This document shows, piece by piece, positions 45,809-55,354 of a stretch of DNA of 64,000 bases. The notes below the pieces were generated by a model. That model did no database searches. It saw only the letters and a list, made by a program, of their open reading frames with translations, and was not told the origin of the DNA. The stretch comes from Candidatus Pristimantibacillus lignocellulolyticus (GTDB lineage: Bacteria; Bacillota; Bacilli; Paenibacillales; Paenibacillaceae): assembly GCA_023639215.1 (NCBI GenBank), contig CP097899.1, forward strand, positions 937,501 through 1,001,500. The letters are read 5' to 3'. Both the position numbers and the translations under genes were made by a program. How positions within the stretch are numbered: the first letter of the stretch is position 1; each line of letters starts with the position of its first letter.

Positions 45809-47224
45809 TTAAAATCTAAAATAAATAAAGGGATTATAGGTAGATGTAACCAAGAACATGATACACATAATAAATAGTAATACTATATACACATTTTGAA
45901 TAATTAAACTAAACAAATTATGATCTTCATATTTTCCAATATTGTTCTCAATGTACTTTGTTATAGGTAGCGAAGCAATACAAGCAATTAATATTATCGT
46001 AATAATCATCGGATCCAAGAAATACCATACAGTAAATCCAGCAGCAGAATCACTTAATCCAAACATTACTTTTAGATACGTCATTGCTGAAGATAGATCT
46101 GGAGACCTGAATAAGACCCAGCCAATAATAACAATTGTCATTGTGTAAGCCCACGTTAATACTTGAGGAACATTCCATTTAACACCAGACTTTTTAATAA
46201 CTCTTTCTAATATTAAGAATAAACCATGCCATAATCCCCATATAATGAAATTCCATGCAGCACCGTGCCATAGTCCTGTTACAATAAAAACAACTAATAG
46301 ATTAAAATAAACATTACCTCTACGATTACCACCCAATGGAATATATAAATAATCTCTAAACCAAGAAGAAAGCGAAATATGCCATCTTCTCCAAAACTCC
46401 GTTATCGTCCTAGATACATAAGGAAAATCAAAATTCTCTTTAAATCTAAATCCAAACATTCTTGCAAGTCCAATTGCCATATCAGAATATCCAGAGAAAT
46501 CAAAATAGATCTGGAACGTATAGCATATGGCACCTACCCAAGCAATCATCATAGTATTCTGATCTTGTGGTAGAGAAAATATATTATCTGCCACTTGCCC
46601 AAGTGTATTGGCAATAATAACCTTCTTTGCAAGTCCCATAATAAATCTTCTTATACCATAAGCAAAATCATCTGCAGTAACACTTCTATTATCTATTTGA
46701 TCATGTACATCAACGTATCTTACAATGGGTCCTGCAATGATTTGCGGGAAGAATGATTCGAATAATGCAAATTTGATTATGCTTTTTTGCGGCAGAACAC
46801 GCTTGTAATAGACATCAATTACATAGGAAAGTCCTTGAAAAGTAAAGAATGACAGTCCAATCGGAAGAATAATATTTCTTATTAAATAATCGGAACCTGT
46901 CATATCATTGACTGAAGTTATAAAGAAATCAAAGTACTTGTAGTAAAACAATAAACCTACATTTGCAACGATTCCAATTATAAGAAGTAGCTTAGCTAAT
47001 AGTTGTCTATCTTTTTCTTGCGTAAAACTTATTACCCATCCAAAAATATAATTGATTAATATTGATGAAATAATAATCAGAACAAATTTCGGCTCTCCCC
47101 AAGCATAAAATAGTAAACTAGCAACTAGTAAAAATAAATTTCTATACTCAACTTTCAACAGATAGTTAATGAGTAGAACTATGGGCAGAAAACAAAATAT
47201 GAATATGATTGAACTAAACAACAT
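45809..47224 (-). CDS. MBOAT-family O-acyltransferase (AlgI/DltB-like)
   Basis: 471 residues with about eleven membrane helices. FDFSGYSDMAIGLARMFG, EFWRRWHISLSSWFRDYLYI and GLWHGAAWNFIIWGLWHG are the conserved AlgI blocks, the last containing the essential His. AlgI moves acetyl groups across the membrane to a partner SGNH enzyme, which is the next gene. The two together predict O-acetylation of the exported polymer. Start ATG with AGAGGAA; 33 nt after rgpF. Confidence 0.94.
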   Translation of the reverse strand: MLFSSIIFIFCFLPIVLLINYLLKVEYRNLFLLVASLLFYAWGEPKFVLIIISSILINYIFGWVISFTQEKDRQLLAKLLLIIGIVANVGLLFYYKYFDFFITSVNDMTGSDYLIRNIILPIGLSFFTFQGLSYVIDVYYKRVLPQKSIIKFALFESFFPQIIAGPIVRYVDVHDQIDNRSVTADDFAYGIRRFIMGLAKKVIIANTLGQVADNIFSLPQDQNTMMIAWVGAICYTFQIYFDFSGYSDMAIGLARMFGFRFKENFDFPYVSRTITEFWRRWHISLSSWFRDYLYIPLGGNRRGNVYFNLLVVFIVTGLWHGAAWNFIIWGLWHGLFLILERVIKKSGVKWNVPQVLTWAYTMTIVIIGWVLFRSPDLSSAMTYLKVMFGLSDSAAGFTVWYFLDPMIITIILIACIASLPITKYIENNIGKYEDHNLFSLIIQNVYIVLLFIMCIMFLVTSTYNPFIYFRF

Positions 47225-47257
47225 TAGTATTCCTCTTTCTACACCGAAGTAATATAC

Positions 47258-49144
47258 TTACCTTCTTTTAATTAATCTTTTCAAAAGGTTGAATAACCAT
47301 ACGGGTAAAATCTTTTTTATTAACATTTTCAATTTATATTTAAACGGTATCTTATACGTCATATTATATTTTAAGACTGATACCATTGATAAATGAATTG
47401 CTGGACCACTATTCATCATATATGCAGTATTTATTTCTCTCAGCATAAAATATAAATTTGTAACTTCAATCTTTGCGAAGGAATCCGAAAGCAATAATGC
47501 AGGATAATATCCCTCATGTTGAGAAACAAACGGATAGATCCGTTCAATTGCATGAAGCAATGTACCATCAGTATCGTTTGGTTCTGGGGGAAAGTCTTTG
47601 TACTCCCAATCGTAATCAAATAATGCTTTTAATGCTTTGGGCCTAAACCAAAACATGGTACCTAATGGTGCAATAGGTTCTTTATTTTTATCCATTTCTA
47701 CAGATAGCTTTAATTTATCCGCAAGTGCCTTCGTATTATCAAAGTTAATAGTCCATTCTAGCCCTATTGTTGGATAAAAATCTGCGTGATTTGGTGGAGG
47801 TGGAGATAGCATTCCTAATCTTGGATTAGTCTCAAATAGATTAATTACGTTGTTTACAAAATGTTGATTAGTTAATGTATTTTCAAAGCATTTATAAGCA
47901 AACGATTCTCCCTTAATATGAGGTTCAAGTTGCTTGGTTTTTTTATCATGTGCAAAACATACATAGTCATAATCCATAATAAATTTCTTACTGCCTACTA
48001 ATAATGCACTAATATCTCTTCCTCTATTTTCAATAATAATTATTTCTAATTTGGCAAAGTTTCTTTTTTCGAAGATAGTTCTAATCAGATCTGCCTTATG
48101 TTCCGTATCAGTTGTAATATATACATCTGTTCCTTCAGGTACTGAAGTTGCGTATTCTAAACAATATTCAATTAAATCATCAAAATAAATATGCATGACA
48201 AGTGCAATTTTTCTATTCAGCTTTGTATTCATCTGAACCGAACTTGTTGTTGATAATATGTAACTTAGGTTTAATGCATTTTTTATATCTGCTTGATGAC
48301 ATGTGCGTAATATATTGTCCCATATTAAATTAATGTCATAGTCTAAGTTTTTCCTAATATACTCGTAAACTTCAGATGTTTGCTCACCTGTTGTATTATT
48401 AAGATAATCAATTTTAGTATGAAAGAAAGAACGCCTCTTTATAATGGGACATTTTCTATTTTTAACTAGCTCAAGCGGCATCATAAGCACAGGATGGTAT
48501 GTATGTTTCTCCAAGTCATCTGTATTTACATACACATCCCACTTAAACCCTTTATCATTAAATTCTTTAGTGAAAACCGCTTCGTAATAGCCAATCGAAT
48601 CTTCATAAGATTCAATTTCAGGCATGTTATCCCAAAAATTTTTATATTCGTAACTAGTTAGCAAACTATTTCTTACTACTATAAAATGTGATTGGATATG
48701 TTCCGGTAAATAACCATATTTTATTCTATTAAATGGATCGTGTGGTACTTCATGGTGTTTTGTAATACCCCAAAAATCAAGGTCTTGTGAATTCATTCCT
48801 TCAAACATTTCACTGAATGAATATAATGGTCCAAACATAGTCGAATTAAATAATACAACTTCATCGAATTTGCTAATCTTGTCCCATCCATAATACTCCA
48901 TACCTTCTTTATATGCCCACACATCAAATCCTTTATTTTCTCTAACTAGAATATTGGGTGTTAATTCACTTATTTTCTCTCTTCCTTCGACGGTTAACTT
49001 CCCGTTACATACAACTAATAAATCACTTAAATTTTGTGTCATATCCTTTAGCATGAATGTAATATAATCATCAACTATTCCATCTTTATCATAAAAAAAG
49101 AATATACCTAATCTATTTAATTTCTCTTTATTTGCAAGTATCAA
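47258..49144 (-). CDS. Rhamnan synthesis protein F family (RgpF) glycosyltransferase
   Basis: 628 residues. It contains RgpF blocks such as GIFFFYDKDGIVDDY (13-27), RENKGFDVWAYKEGM, and in the second half ENRGRDISALL, CFAHDKKTKQL and GTMFWFRPKAL. RgpF proteins take part in rhamnose-glucose polymer assembly in streptococci and in S-layer glycan and O-antigen rhamnan clusters elsewhere. Cytoplasmic with a basic C-terminus. The start is a TTG with GAGGAG 8 nt upstream. Supports a rhamnose-containing glycan made from the dTDP-rhamnose of the same operon. Confidence 0.9.
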   Translation of the reverse strand: MILANKEKLNRLGIFFFYDKDGIVDDYITFMLKDMTQNLSDLLVVCNGKLTVEGREKISELTPNILVRENKGFDVWAYKEGMEYYGWDKISKFDEVVLFNSTMFGPLYSFSEMFEGMNSQDLDFWGITKHHEVPHDPFNRIKYGYLPEHIQSHFIVVRNSLLTSYEYKNFWDNMPEIESYEDSIGYYEAVFTKEFNDKGFKWDVYVNTDDLEKHTYHPVLMMPLELVKNRKCPIIKRRSFFHTKIDYLNNTTGEQTSEVYEYIRKNLDYDINLIWDNILRTCHQADIKNALNLSYILSTTSSVQMNTKLNRKIALVMHIYFDDLIEYCLEYATSVPEGTDVYITTDTEHKADLIRTIFEKRNFAKLEIIIIENRGRDISALLVGSKKFIMDYDYVCFAHDKKTKQLEPHIKGESFAYKCFENTLTNQHFVNNVINLFETNPRLGMLSPPPPNHADFYPTIGLEWTINFDNTKALADKLKLSVEMDKNKEPIAPLGTMFWFRPKALKALFDYDWEYKDFPPEPNDTDGTLLHAIERIYPFVSQHEGYYPALLLSDSFAKIEVTNLYFMLREINTAYMMNSGPAIHLSMVSVLKYNMTYKIPFKYKLKMLIKKILPVWLFNLLKRLIKRR

Positions 49145-49204
49145 CGTTTAATCTCCTCTGTAATTAATTAATTCTACCAAGATAAATTGTAAGTTCTGAT
49201 TTAT

Positions 49205-50062
49205 TTAGTTTAAACTTTGATATGCGCATTCAGAATTACTCATAATATGTTTTATCTTATCCGCATTCCCCCAAACAGCAGGAGAATCATAAGGTCGATC
49301 AGGAAATACTCCATAGTTAAGTTTTATTCGAAACTCATTATCAATCAAAAATCTTTCAACTCTATCACGCAATGATATAGGAGATCCAGAGCAACAATTA
49401 ATAATTCCTGTAATGTCCGTTTGCAAAACAGATAGCGCAATTTGCTTGCCAAGCTCTTCTACCGAAATAAAGTCATACATATTTTCACCTGTTGTAAAGG
49501 GGAACAATTCTTTCCCTTCCTGTTCTGCTTGAATCAACTTAGAGAATATAGACTTACTATTAGTATCATCACCTGTGATGTAGTAAGCACGAAGCCATTG
49601 GAAAGTAACTTCCTTATCTTTAAGCAATGTATCCAGTGATTGTCTCAAACTATTTTTAGCTACACCATACAATGAATGAGGATTAGCTGGAGTTTCTTCA
49701 GTGATTTCTCCAACATGATATCCAATTTCATGCATTGTACCAAGAACCGCAACTTGTTGTAGACCACCCTGAACCATATTTTCAATAAATTTATAGTGTG
49801 AATATAATTTTTTTAAATGATTATCCGAATTATGTATGAATCCATCTGTCCACGCTAAATGTAAACAAACATCTGGTTTTCCAACAATCTCAAAAATATT
49901 ATTGTAATTTCCAAAAATATCACAATCATATACCGTTACTCTAGGATCTATACTTCTATTTTTATAGTTAATTGTACTTACATTCACTTTCATGTCCAAT
50001 AATGCGTTAACTACATGCTTCCCGATATATCCACTAGCACCAGTTACAAATACCGTTTTCAC
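49205..50062 (-). CDS. NAD-dependent epimerase/dehydratase (extended SDR)
   Basis: 285 residues. TVFVTGASGYIGKHVVNALL is the Rossmann GxxGxxG, and SLYGVAKNSLR contains the catalytic YxxxK. The family makes modified nucleotide sugars (4-epimerases, reductases or dehydratases). GTG start with AAAGGAG. In the operon it sits between the ABC exporter and rgpF, so it may supply a second sugar nucleotide beside dTDP-rhamnose; the exact reaction cannot be told. Confidence 0.87.
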   Translation of the reverse strand: MKTVFVTGASGYIGKHVVNALLDMKVNVSTINYKNRSIDPRVTVYDCDIFGNYNNIFEIVGKPDVCLHLAWTDGFIHNSDNHLKKLYSHYKFIENMVQGGLQQVAVLGTMHEIGYHVGEITEETPANPHSLYGVAKNSLRQSLDTLLKDKEVTFQWLRAYYITGDDTNSKSIFSKLIQAEQEGKELFPFTTGENMYDFISVEELGKQIALSVLQTDITGIINCCSGSPISLRDRVERFLIDNEFRIKLNYGVFPDRPYDSPAVWGNADKIKHIMSNSECAYQSLN

Positions 50063-50095
50063 AATATAATTCTCCTTTTCTACATATGTTACAGA

Positions 50096-50839
50096 TTATT
50101 TGGAATATGAAACATTTAGATAAGCATTACTTACCTCTTCCACTGATCCCGATATCATTACTTCTCCTTTATTAATCCAAACAGCATTTTTACATATCTT
50201 CTTTACTTGCTCGATAGAATGTGATACTAAGATAAGTGTAGTTCCACCAGATGTCATCTCATCCATCTTCTTTTCGCATTTCTCTTGAAATGCGTGGTCT
50301 CCTACAGACAATATTTCATCAACTATTAGAATATCAGGCTTTACTAACGTCGCTATAGAAAAGCCTAACCTAGCTGTCATTCCTGAAGAGAAGTTCTTCA
50401 GTGGGACATCTTCAAATTCTGATAATTCAGAAAATTCTATAATACGGTCATATTGTTCAGTTATAAATTTCTTAGAATAACCAAGAACAGCCGCGTTTAA
50501 AAATATATTTTCTCTAGCGGTCAAATCCATATCAAATCCTGCTCCAAGTTCGATCAAAGGAGCGATGGTTCCATTCACTTTCACACTACCAGTGGTAGGT
50601 TTATAGATTCCTGAAATAATTTTAAGAGCTGTACTTTTGCCTGATCCGTTCCCCCCCAATATTGCAAAGGAATCCCCTTGTTCCACTTTAAACGAAACAT
50701 TTCGAAGAGCATAGAATTCGTCATAAGAAATATCTTTTTTCAGCATTCTAATTAAATATTCTTTAAAACTATCAATTTTTTCACGACCAAGATTGAACTT
50801 CATAGATACTTCATTGACTTCTACAGCATAATTTTTCAT
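50096..50839 (-). CDS. Polysaccharide ABC exporter, ATP-binding subunit (Wzt/TagH-like)
   Basis: 247 residues. Walker A GGNGSGKSTALK (about 58-69), signature LKNFSSGMTARLGF, Walker B ILIVDEIL followed by SVGDHAFQ, all typical of polysaccharide and teichoic acid exporters. It lacks the C-terminal carbohydrate-binding extension of Wzt O9a-type proteins, so chain-terminus recognition is not expected. It pairs with the permease gene just upstream (23-nt gap) to move undecaprenyl-linked glycan across the membrane. Confidence 0.93.
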   Translation of the reverse strand: MKNYAVEVNEVSMKFNLGREKIDSFKEYLIRMLKKDISYDEFYALRNVSFKVEQGDSFAILGGNGSGKSTALKIISGIYKPTTGSVKVNGTIAPLIELGAGFDMDLTARENIFLNAAVLGYSKKFITEQYDRIIEFSELSEFEDVPLKNFSSGMTARLGFSIATLVKPDILIVDEILSVGDHAFQEKCEKKMDEMTSGGTTLILVSHSIEQVKKICKNAVWINKGEVMISGSVEEVSNAYLNVSYSK

Positions 50840-50862
50840 ATATATAATCCTTCCAAAGCTAG

Positions 50863-51636
50863 TTATATATGCAAAACGAATTTATTTTGATTTTTGTAGA
50901 AAATAAATAATCCTACTAACAACGATATCGACGAAAACATTAAACACATTAAGTTTAATTGTAACGAAGGCATTTGATTATAAAGAATTAATTCTCTAAA
51001 CATTTCAACAAAGTAATACATAGGGTTAGAATAAATTATTGTTTTCACAAAATCCGGAACTATATTTATCGGATAAAAGATTGGTGTAAGATACATCCAA
51101 GCTGATAATAACACACCATATAGATGTAACATATCACGGAAAAACACAACTAGTACGGACATAATTAATCCTATTCCAATTGAGAATATTAGCAAATAGA
51201 AGAGCGGTAGTGGGAATAATAATATTGTGGCCGAAAATTGAATATCCGTTATTAGCATCACAATAAGTAACGCTACTAAAGAAAACAATAATGTAACAAA
51301 CGATGATAAGATTCTCGACAATGGAAAAATGTATTTAGGTATATATACCTTTTTAATTAGGGAGCCGCTTCCTAAAATAGAATTCATCGCTGTAGTTGTT
51401 GATTCCGAAAAGAAACTGAATAATATTTGTCCTGATAATAAATATACTGGGTAATTAGGTATATCAAACTTAAAAAAGCTGGAAAACACTGCGGTTAACA
51501 CCATCATCATAAGTAATGGATTCAAGAGGCTCCACAAATAACCGAGTACTGAACGTCTGTATTTCAACTTTAAATCCCGCGCAACGAATTGAGTCAATAG
51601 TTCTTTATATTTCCAAAAATTAGTAAAATACCTCAT
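50863..51636 (-). CDS. Polysaccharide ABC exporter, permease subunit (Wzm/TagG-like)
   Basis: 257 residues with six membrane helices. The N-terminal cytoplasmic segment LLTQFVARDLKLKYRRSVLG and the LWSLLNPLLMMMVL helix are diagnostic of the ABC-2 Wzm/TagG family. Works with the adjacent ATPase. An ABC exporter argues that chains are finished inside the cell and then exported, rather than through Wzx/Wzy. The Shine-Dalgarno is weak (AGGGAT). Confidence 0.93.
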   Translation of the reverse strand: MRYFTNFWKYKELLTQFVARDLKLKYRRSVLGYLWSLLNPLLMMMVLTAVFSSFFKFDIPNYPVYLLSGQILFSFFSESTTTAMNSILGSGSLIKKVYIPKYIFPLSRILSSFVTLLFSLVALLIVMLITDIQFSATILLFPLPLFYLLIFSIGIGLIMSVLVVFFRDMLHLYGVLLSAWMYLTPIFYPINIVPDFVKTIIYSNPMYYFVEMFRELILYNQMPSLQLNLMCLMFSSISLLVGLFIFYKNQNKFVLHI

Positions 51637-51669
51637 ATTTCATCGATCCCTATACTTAAATTTATATGA

Positions 51670-52512
51670 TTAAGATTTATGAATGAGATAGCGTTTCAAC
51701 GCATCCTTCCATTCAGGCAACCTATTAAACCCTACAGCATCAAGACTTCTCTTTGATAACATTGAATTTTTTGGTCTTGTCGCTAAAGTGATGTAATCAT
51801 CCGACTTAATAAAATTTACTTTCGTAGAATAACCTGCCTGCAAATATATTTCCTCTGCAAATTCAGCCCAACTACAAAATCCTTCATTCGTTGCATGATA
51901 AATACCATATTTATCGGTTTGAATCATACTTATAATTAGTTCAGCAAGGTCTCTTGTAAATGTCGGAGAGCCAAATTGATCAGATACCACGTTTACACTG
52001 TCTCTAACCGTGCCAATTCGGAGCATAGTTTGAACAAAATTACTACCATTAGTCCCAAATGACCAAGATGTTCTCACAACAAAATATTTATCCAATCTCT
52101 TAATAACCTCAAGCTCGCCTTCTAGCTTCGAATGACCATATACAGAAAGTGGCATTGTTTTTGAATCAACTTCGTAAGGTAAGGGTTCATTTCCTGAAAA
52201 CACATAATCGGTACTAATATACATAAGTTTTGCATCAATAGATTTACATACATCTGCGATGTTTGCTGTAGCAGATGTATTAACGAGTTTACACTCTTCT
52301 ATATTTTTTTCAGCATTGTCTACATTCGTATATGCAGCACAATGAATTACGATTGTTGGCATATATTTTTCAATAATTTGTTTTGTAGCTTTGAAGTCTG
52401 TAATATCCGTATGATTGCGATCCAACCCATAACATTCAATGTTATGGGTTCTCAGTTGCTTTAATATGTCAAAACCAAGTTGTCCACCAGCGCCAGTAAC
52501 TACTACTCTCAT
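51670..52512 (-). CDS. rfbD: dTDP-4-dehydrorhamnose reductase
   Basis: 280 residues. VVVTGAGGQLGFDILKQL is the NAD(P)-binding turn, YISTDYVFSG and YGHSKLEGE the catalytic Ser/Tyr/Lys region, and VVRTSWSFG a conserved RmlD block. It reduces dTDP-4-keto-L-rhamnose to dTDP-L-rhamnose. The frame opens with a TTG seven codons upstream, but TAGGAGAG lies 6 nt before the ATG at 52512, which is chosen. Last of the four rhamnose genes in the operon. Confidence 0.96.
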   Translation of the reverse strand: MRVVVTGAGGQLGFDILKQLRTHNIECYGLDRNHTDITDFKATKQIIEKYMPTIVIHCAAYTNVDNAEKNIEECKLVNTSATANIADVCKSIDAKLMYISTDYVFSGNEPLPYEVDSKTMPLSVYGHSKLEGELEVIKRLDKYFVVRTSWSFGTNGSNFVQTMLRIGTVRDSVNVVSDQFGSPTFTRDLAELIISMIQTDKYGIYHATNEGFCSWAEFAEEIYLQAGYSTKVNFIKSDDYITLATRPKNSMLSKRSLDAVGFNRLPEWKDALKRYLIHKS

Positions 52513-52544
52513 AATTAGCTCTCCTAAGGTCAACTAGAATTTAC

Positions 52545-53606
52545 CTAATTATAATGTTGACTATAGTAATCGCTATACTCACCACTCTTTGTTCTAGCTA
52601 ACCAATCTTCATTTTCCAAATACCAATCTATAGTAATCTTTATTCCTTCATCGAACATAACCGTTGGTTCCCATCCCAAATCTTTCTTAATCTTCGAGGA
52701 ATCAATCGCATATCTTCTATCATGACCTAAACGGTCTGTAACATACGTAATTAAAGATTCTGGCTTGTTAAGCTCATTTAGGATTAATTTAATAATCTCT
52801 ATATTTGCCTTTTCATTAAAACCACCTACATTATAAACTTCCCCTGTCGTTCCTTTATGTAGTACATCATCTATCGCACTGCAATGATCATCAACATATA
52901 ACCAATCTCTTATATTCATGCCATCTCCATAAACCGGAAGATCTTTATCTTCTAAAGCATTAGATATGATTAGAGGTATTAGTTTTTCTGGGAATTGATA
53001 CGGGCCATAATTATTGGAGCAACGTGTGATATTAACATTCAATCCATAAGTCTCATGATATGCTCTTACAAACATGTCCGCTGAAGCTTTACTAGCCGAG
53101 TATGGGCTATTCGGTGCTAAAGGAGTCTCTTCTGTAAAGTATCCAGTATCACCTAATGAGCCATATACTTCATCTGTAGAAACTTGTAAAAACTTAACCG
53201 AAGATTGATCGATATTTTTATCAATCCAGTATCTTTTACATGCTTCTAAAAGAACTTGTGTACCTGAAATATTTGTTTCCAAAAATATTTTCGGATCAGA
53301 GATACTACGATCTACATGTGACTCAGCAGCAAAATTCAGCACATAATTGGGGGCATATTGCTCAAATATGTTATTAATAAGATCTGAGTTACAAATATCA
53401 CCTTTAACAAATACATATTGCTTCGAAGCTTCTATATCCTTCAAATTTTCCAAGTTTCCAGCGTAAGTTAATTTATCTAAGTTAATAATTCTGTATTGTG
53501 GATACTTTCTCATCATAAAAAGTACAAAGTTGCTCCCAATAAATCCGGCCCCACCCGTTACAAGTAACGTTTTTTGTGTATCGATTATTTCATTATTTGT
53601 ATTCAT
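52545..53606 (-). CDS. rfbB: dTDP-glucose 4,6-dehydratase
   Basis: 353 residues. TGGAGFIGSNFV (17-28), STDEVYGSLG (Thr/Asp/Glu catalytic set), YSASKASADM (YxxxK), and RCSNNYGPYQFPEKLIPL are RmlB hallmarks. It converts dTDP-glucose to dTDP-4-keto-6-deoxyglucose with bound NAD. GGGAGG lies 6 nt before the ATG. It carries a short 12-residue N-terminal extension before the Rossmann strand. Confidence 0.97.
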   Translation of the reverse strand: MNTNNEIIDTQKTLLVTGGAGFIGSNFVLFMMRKYPQYRIINLDKLTYAGNLENLKDIEASKQYVFVKGDICNSDLINNIFEQYAPNYVLNFAAESHVDRSISDPKIFLETNISGTQVLLEACKRYWIDKNIDQSSVKFLQVSTDEVYGSLGDTGYFTEETPLAPNSPYSASKASADMFVRAYHETYGLNVNITRCSNNYGPYQFPEKLIPLIISNALEDKDLPVYGDGMNIRDWLYVDDHCSAIDDVLHKGTTGEVYNVGGFNEKANIEIIKLILNELNKPESLITYVTDRLGHDRRYAIDSSKIKKDLGWEPTVMFDEGIKITIDWYLENEDWLARTKSGEYSDYYSQHYN

Positions 53607-53642
53607 ATATATCCTCCCATTAAATAGAACTCACAACATTAA

Positions 53643-54200
53643 CTACAATATATCTTTCAATTCCTTAAAGGATCTTTGAACCTTATCTTTTTCAGATAAT
53701 AAAACCTCTTCTATATTATCTAGAGGCCACTCAACATTAACATCAGGATCATTCCACATCATTCCTGTTTCGAACTCCGGGAAATAATAATCCGTACATT
53801 TGTAAGAAAATTCAGCTTCATCAGACAATACTAAAAACCCATGAGCAAAGCCTTCTGGAACATAAAACTGTTTTTTATTTTCACCCGTTAATAAAATTCC
53901 ATGCCACTTCATAAAAGTTGGGGAGTCTTTCCGAAGATCTACCGCGACATCAAACACTTCACCTGACAATACACGAACAAGTTTGCCTTGTGCTCGTTGC
54001 GTTTGGAAATGAAGTCCTCGTAATACTCCTTTGCGCGATTTTGATTGATTGTCTTGAACAAAAACCATATCGAGACCAGCTTGTTTAAAATCTTCAAAGT
54101 TATATGTTTCCATGAAGTAACCACGATCATCGCCAAATACTTTAGGTTCGATAATTACTAAATCTTTAATACCTGTATTAATAAAATTAAATTGTCCCAT
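53643..54200 (-). CDS. rfbC: dTDP-4-dehydrorhamnose 3,5-epimerase
   Basis: 185 residues, the usual RmlC length. GDDRGYFMETYN, SRKGVLRGLHFQ (with the catalytic His) and FYVPEGFAHGFLVLSD are the conserved cupin blocks, followed by YKCTDYY. It double-epimerises the 4-keto sugar. AGGAGG precedes the ATG. Second gene of the operon. Confidence 0.97.
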   Translation of the reverse strand: MGQFNFINTGIKDLVIIEPKVFGDDRGYFMETYNFEDFKQAGLDMVFVQDNQSKSRKGVLRGLHFQTQRAQGKLVRVLSGEVFDVAVDLRKDSPTFMKWHGILLTGENKKQFYVPEGFAHGFLVLSDEAEFSYKCTDYYFPEFETGMMWNDPDVNVEWPLDNIEEVLLSEKDKVQRSFKELKDIL

Positions 54201-54233
54201 TTAATCCTCCTACTTAATTCCACTTTATTCTAA

Positions 54234-55106
54234 CTAAACAATACCTTCCGCTACGTTAGTCAAATATGTACCGTAGTCTGATTTTAGGAAGGGATCTGCT
54301 AATTTAAGTAATTCATCTTTAGTAATATAATTTTTCTTGAATGCTATTTCCTCAATACAAGCTATGTATAACCCTTGACGTTTTTGAATCGCTTCGACGA
54401 AATTACTTGCTTCTAGCATAGTATCATGGGTACCAGTATCCATCCATGCCATGCCTCGACCAAATAATTTTACATTGAGTTCATCCCGTAGAAGATATTG
54501 ATTATTAACCTCAGTAATTTCTAGTTCTCCTCTAGCAGATGGTTCTATGTTTTTTGCGATATCTACTACTTGATTATCATAAAAATACAAACCCGGAACA
54601 GCGTAATGTGATTTCGGAACGCTTGGTTTTTCTTCTATAGAAAGCACTTTCCCTGCTTCATTATATTCTATAACTCCATAGGCTTGAGGGTTTTTTACAT
54701 AATACCCGAAAATAGTTGCACCTTTTTGTAATTGTGCAGCTTCAGTAAGTACTCTTCCAAAGCTCTGACCATAAAAAATATTATCCCCTAATATCAATGA
54801 TACAGTGTCATTACCAATAAACTTTTCTCCAATAATGAATGCTTCAGCCAACCCATTGGGAGATTCTTGAATAGCATATGATATTTCCAATCCAAGATGA
54901 ATACCACTACTAAATAACTCCTTAAAAACAACAATGTCCCTTGGAGTTGAGATAATTAGTATTTCGCGTATCCCAGCCAACATAAGTACGGATAACGGAT
55001 AATAGATCATTGGTTTATCATAAACAGGAATGATTTGTTTAGAAATTGCTTTTGTAATAGGATATAACCTCGTGCCTGATCCACCTGCTAATATAATCCC
55101 TTTCAT
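54234..55106 (-). CDS. rfbA: Glucose-1-phosphate thymidylyltransferase
   Basis: 290 residues. GIILAGGSGTRLYPITKAIS (3-22) is the nucleotidyl-transfer signature, with KPMIYYPLSVLMLAG and LGDNIFYGQ following. It makes dTDP-glucose, the first committed step to dTDP-rhamnose, and is the first gene of the 13-gene minus-strand cluster. The Shine-Dalgarno is weak (AGGAA 0-2 nt from ATG, or GGGGAA farther up). No convincing promoter was fixed in 55107-55230. Confidence 0.97.
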   Translation of the reverse strand: MKGIILAGGSGTRLYPITKAISKQIIPVYDKPMIYYPLSVLMLAGIREILIISTPRDIVVFKELFSSGIHLGLEISYAIQESPNGLAEAFIIGEKFIGNDTVSLILGDNIFYGQSFGRVLTEAAQLQKGATIFGYYVKNPQAYGVIEYNEAGKVLSIEEKPSVPKSHYAVPGLYFYDNQVVDIAKNIEPSARGELEITEVNNQYLLRDELNVKLFGRGMAWMDTGTHDTMLEASNFVEAIQKRQGLYIACIEEIAFKKNYITKDELLKLADPFLKSDYGTYLTNVAEGIV

Positions 55107-55230
55107 TTCCTAAATAATTCCCCTTCCATATACTTTTTATTGTGTGAATATATGATCGACTAGTACATATAGATTAAAAGTAAATTTTAGCATATTTGCT
55201 CCGAACTTCCCTGACTAATTCTACCAAACT

Positions 55231-55259
55231 TTGTATTGTGTTAATAGTCTATATATAAC
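55231..55259 (+). promoter_or_regulatory. Possible promoter of the O-antigen-ligase-like gene
   Basis: TTGTAT (55231-55236), a 17-bp spacer, TATAAC (55254-55259), about 95 nt before the start codon. Confidence 0.5.
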
Positions 55260-55354
55260 AATAGCAATTAGATGCTACTAGTTAATTAACTTCATATAAG
55301 TATATATGATATACTACTAAAAGTATTTGACATTGTTTACATAGGAGAGAAATC

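Noticed and set aside
55107..55230. Promoter of the rfbA operon (TAAAAT with TGC extension)
   Set aside because: No acceptable -35 at the right distance; left unassigned.
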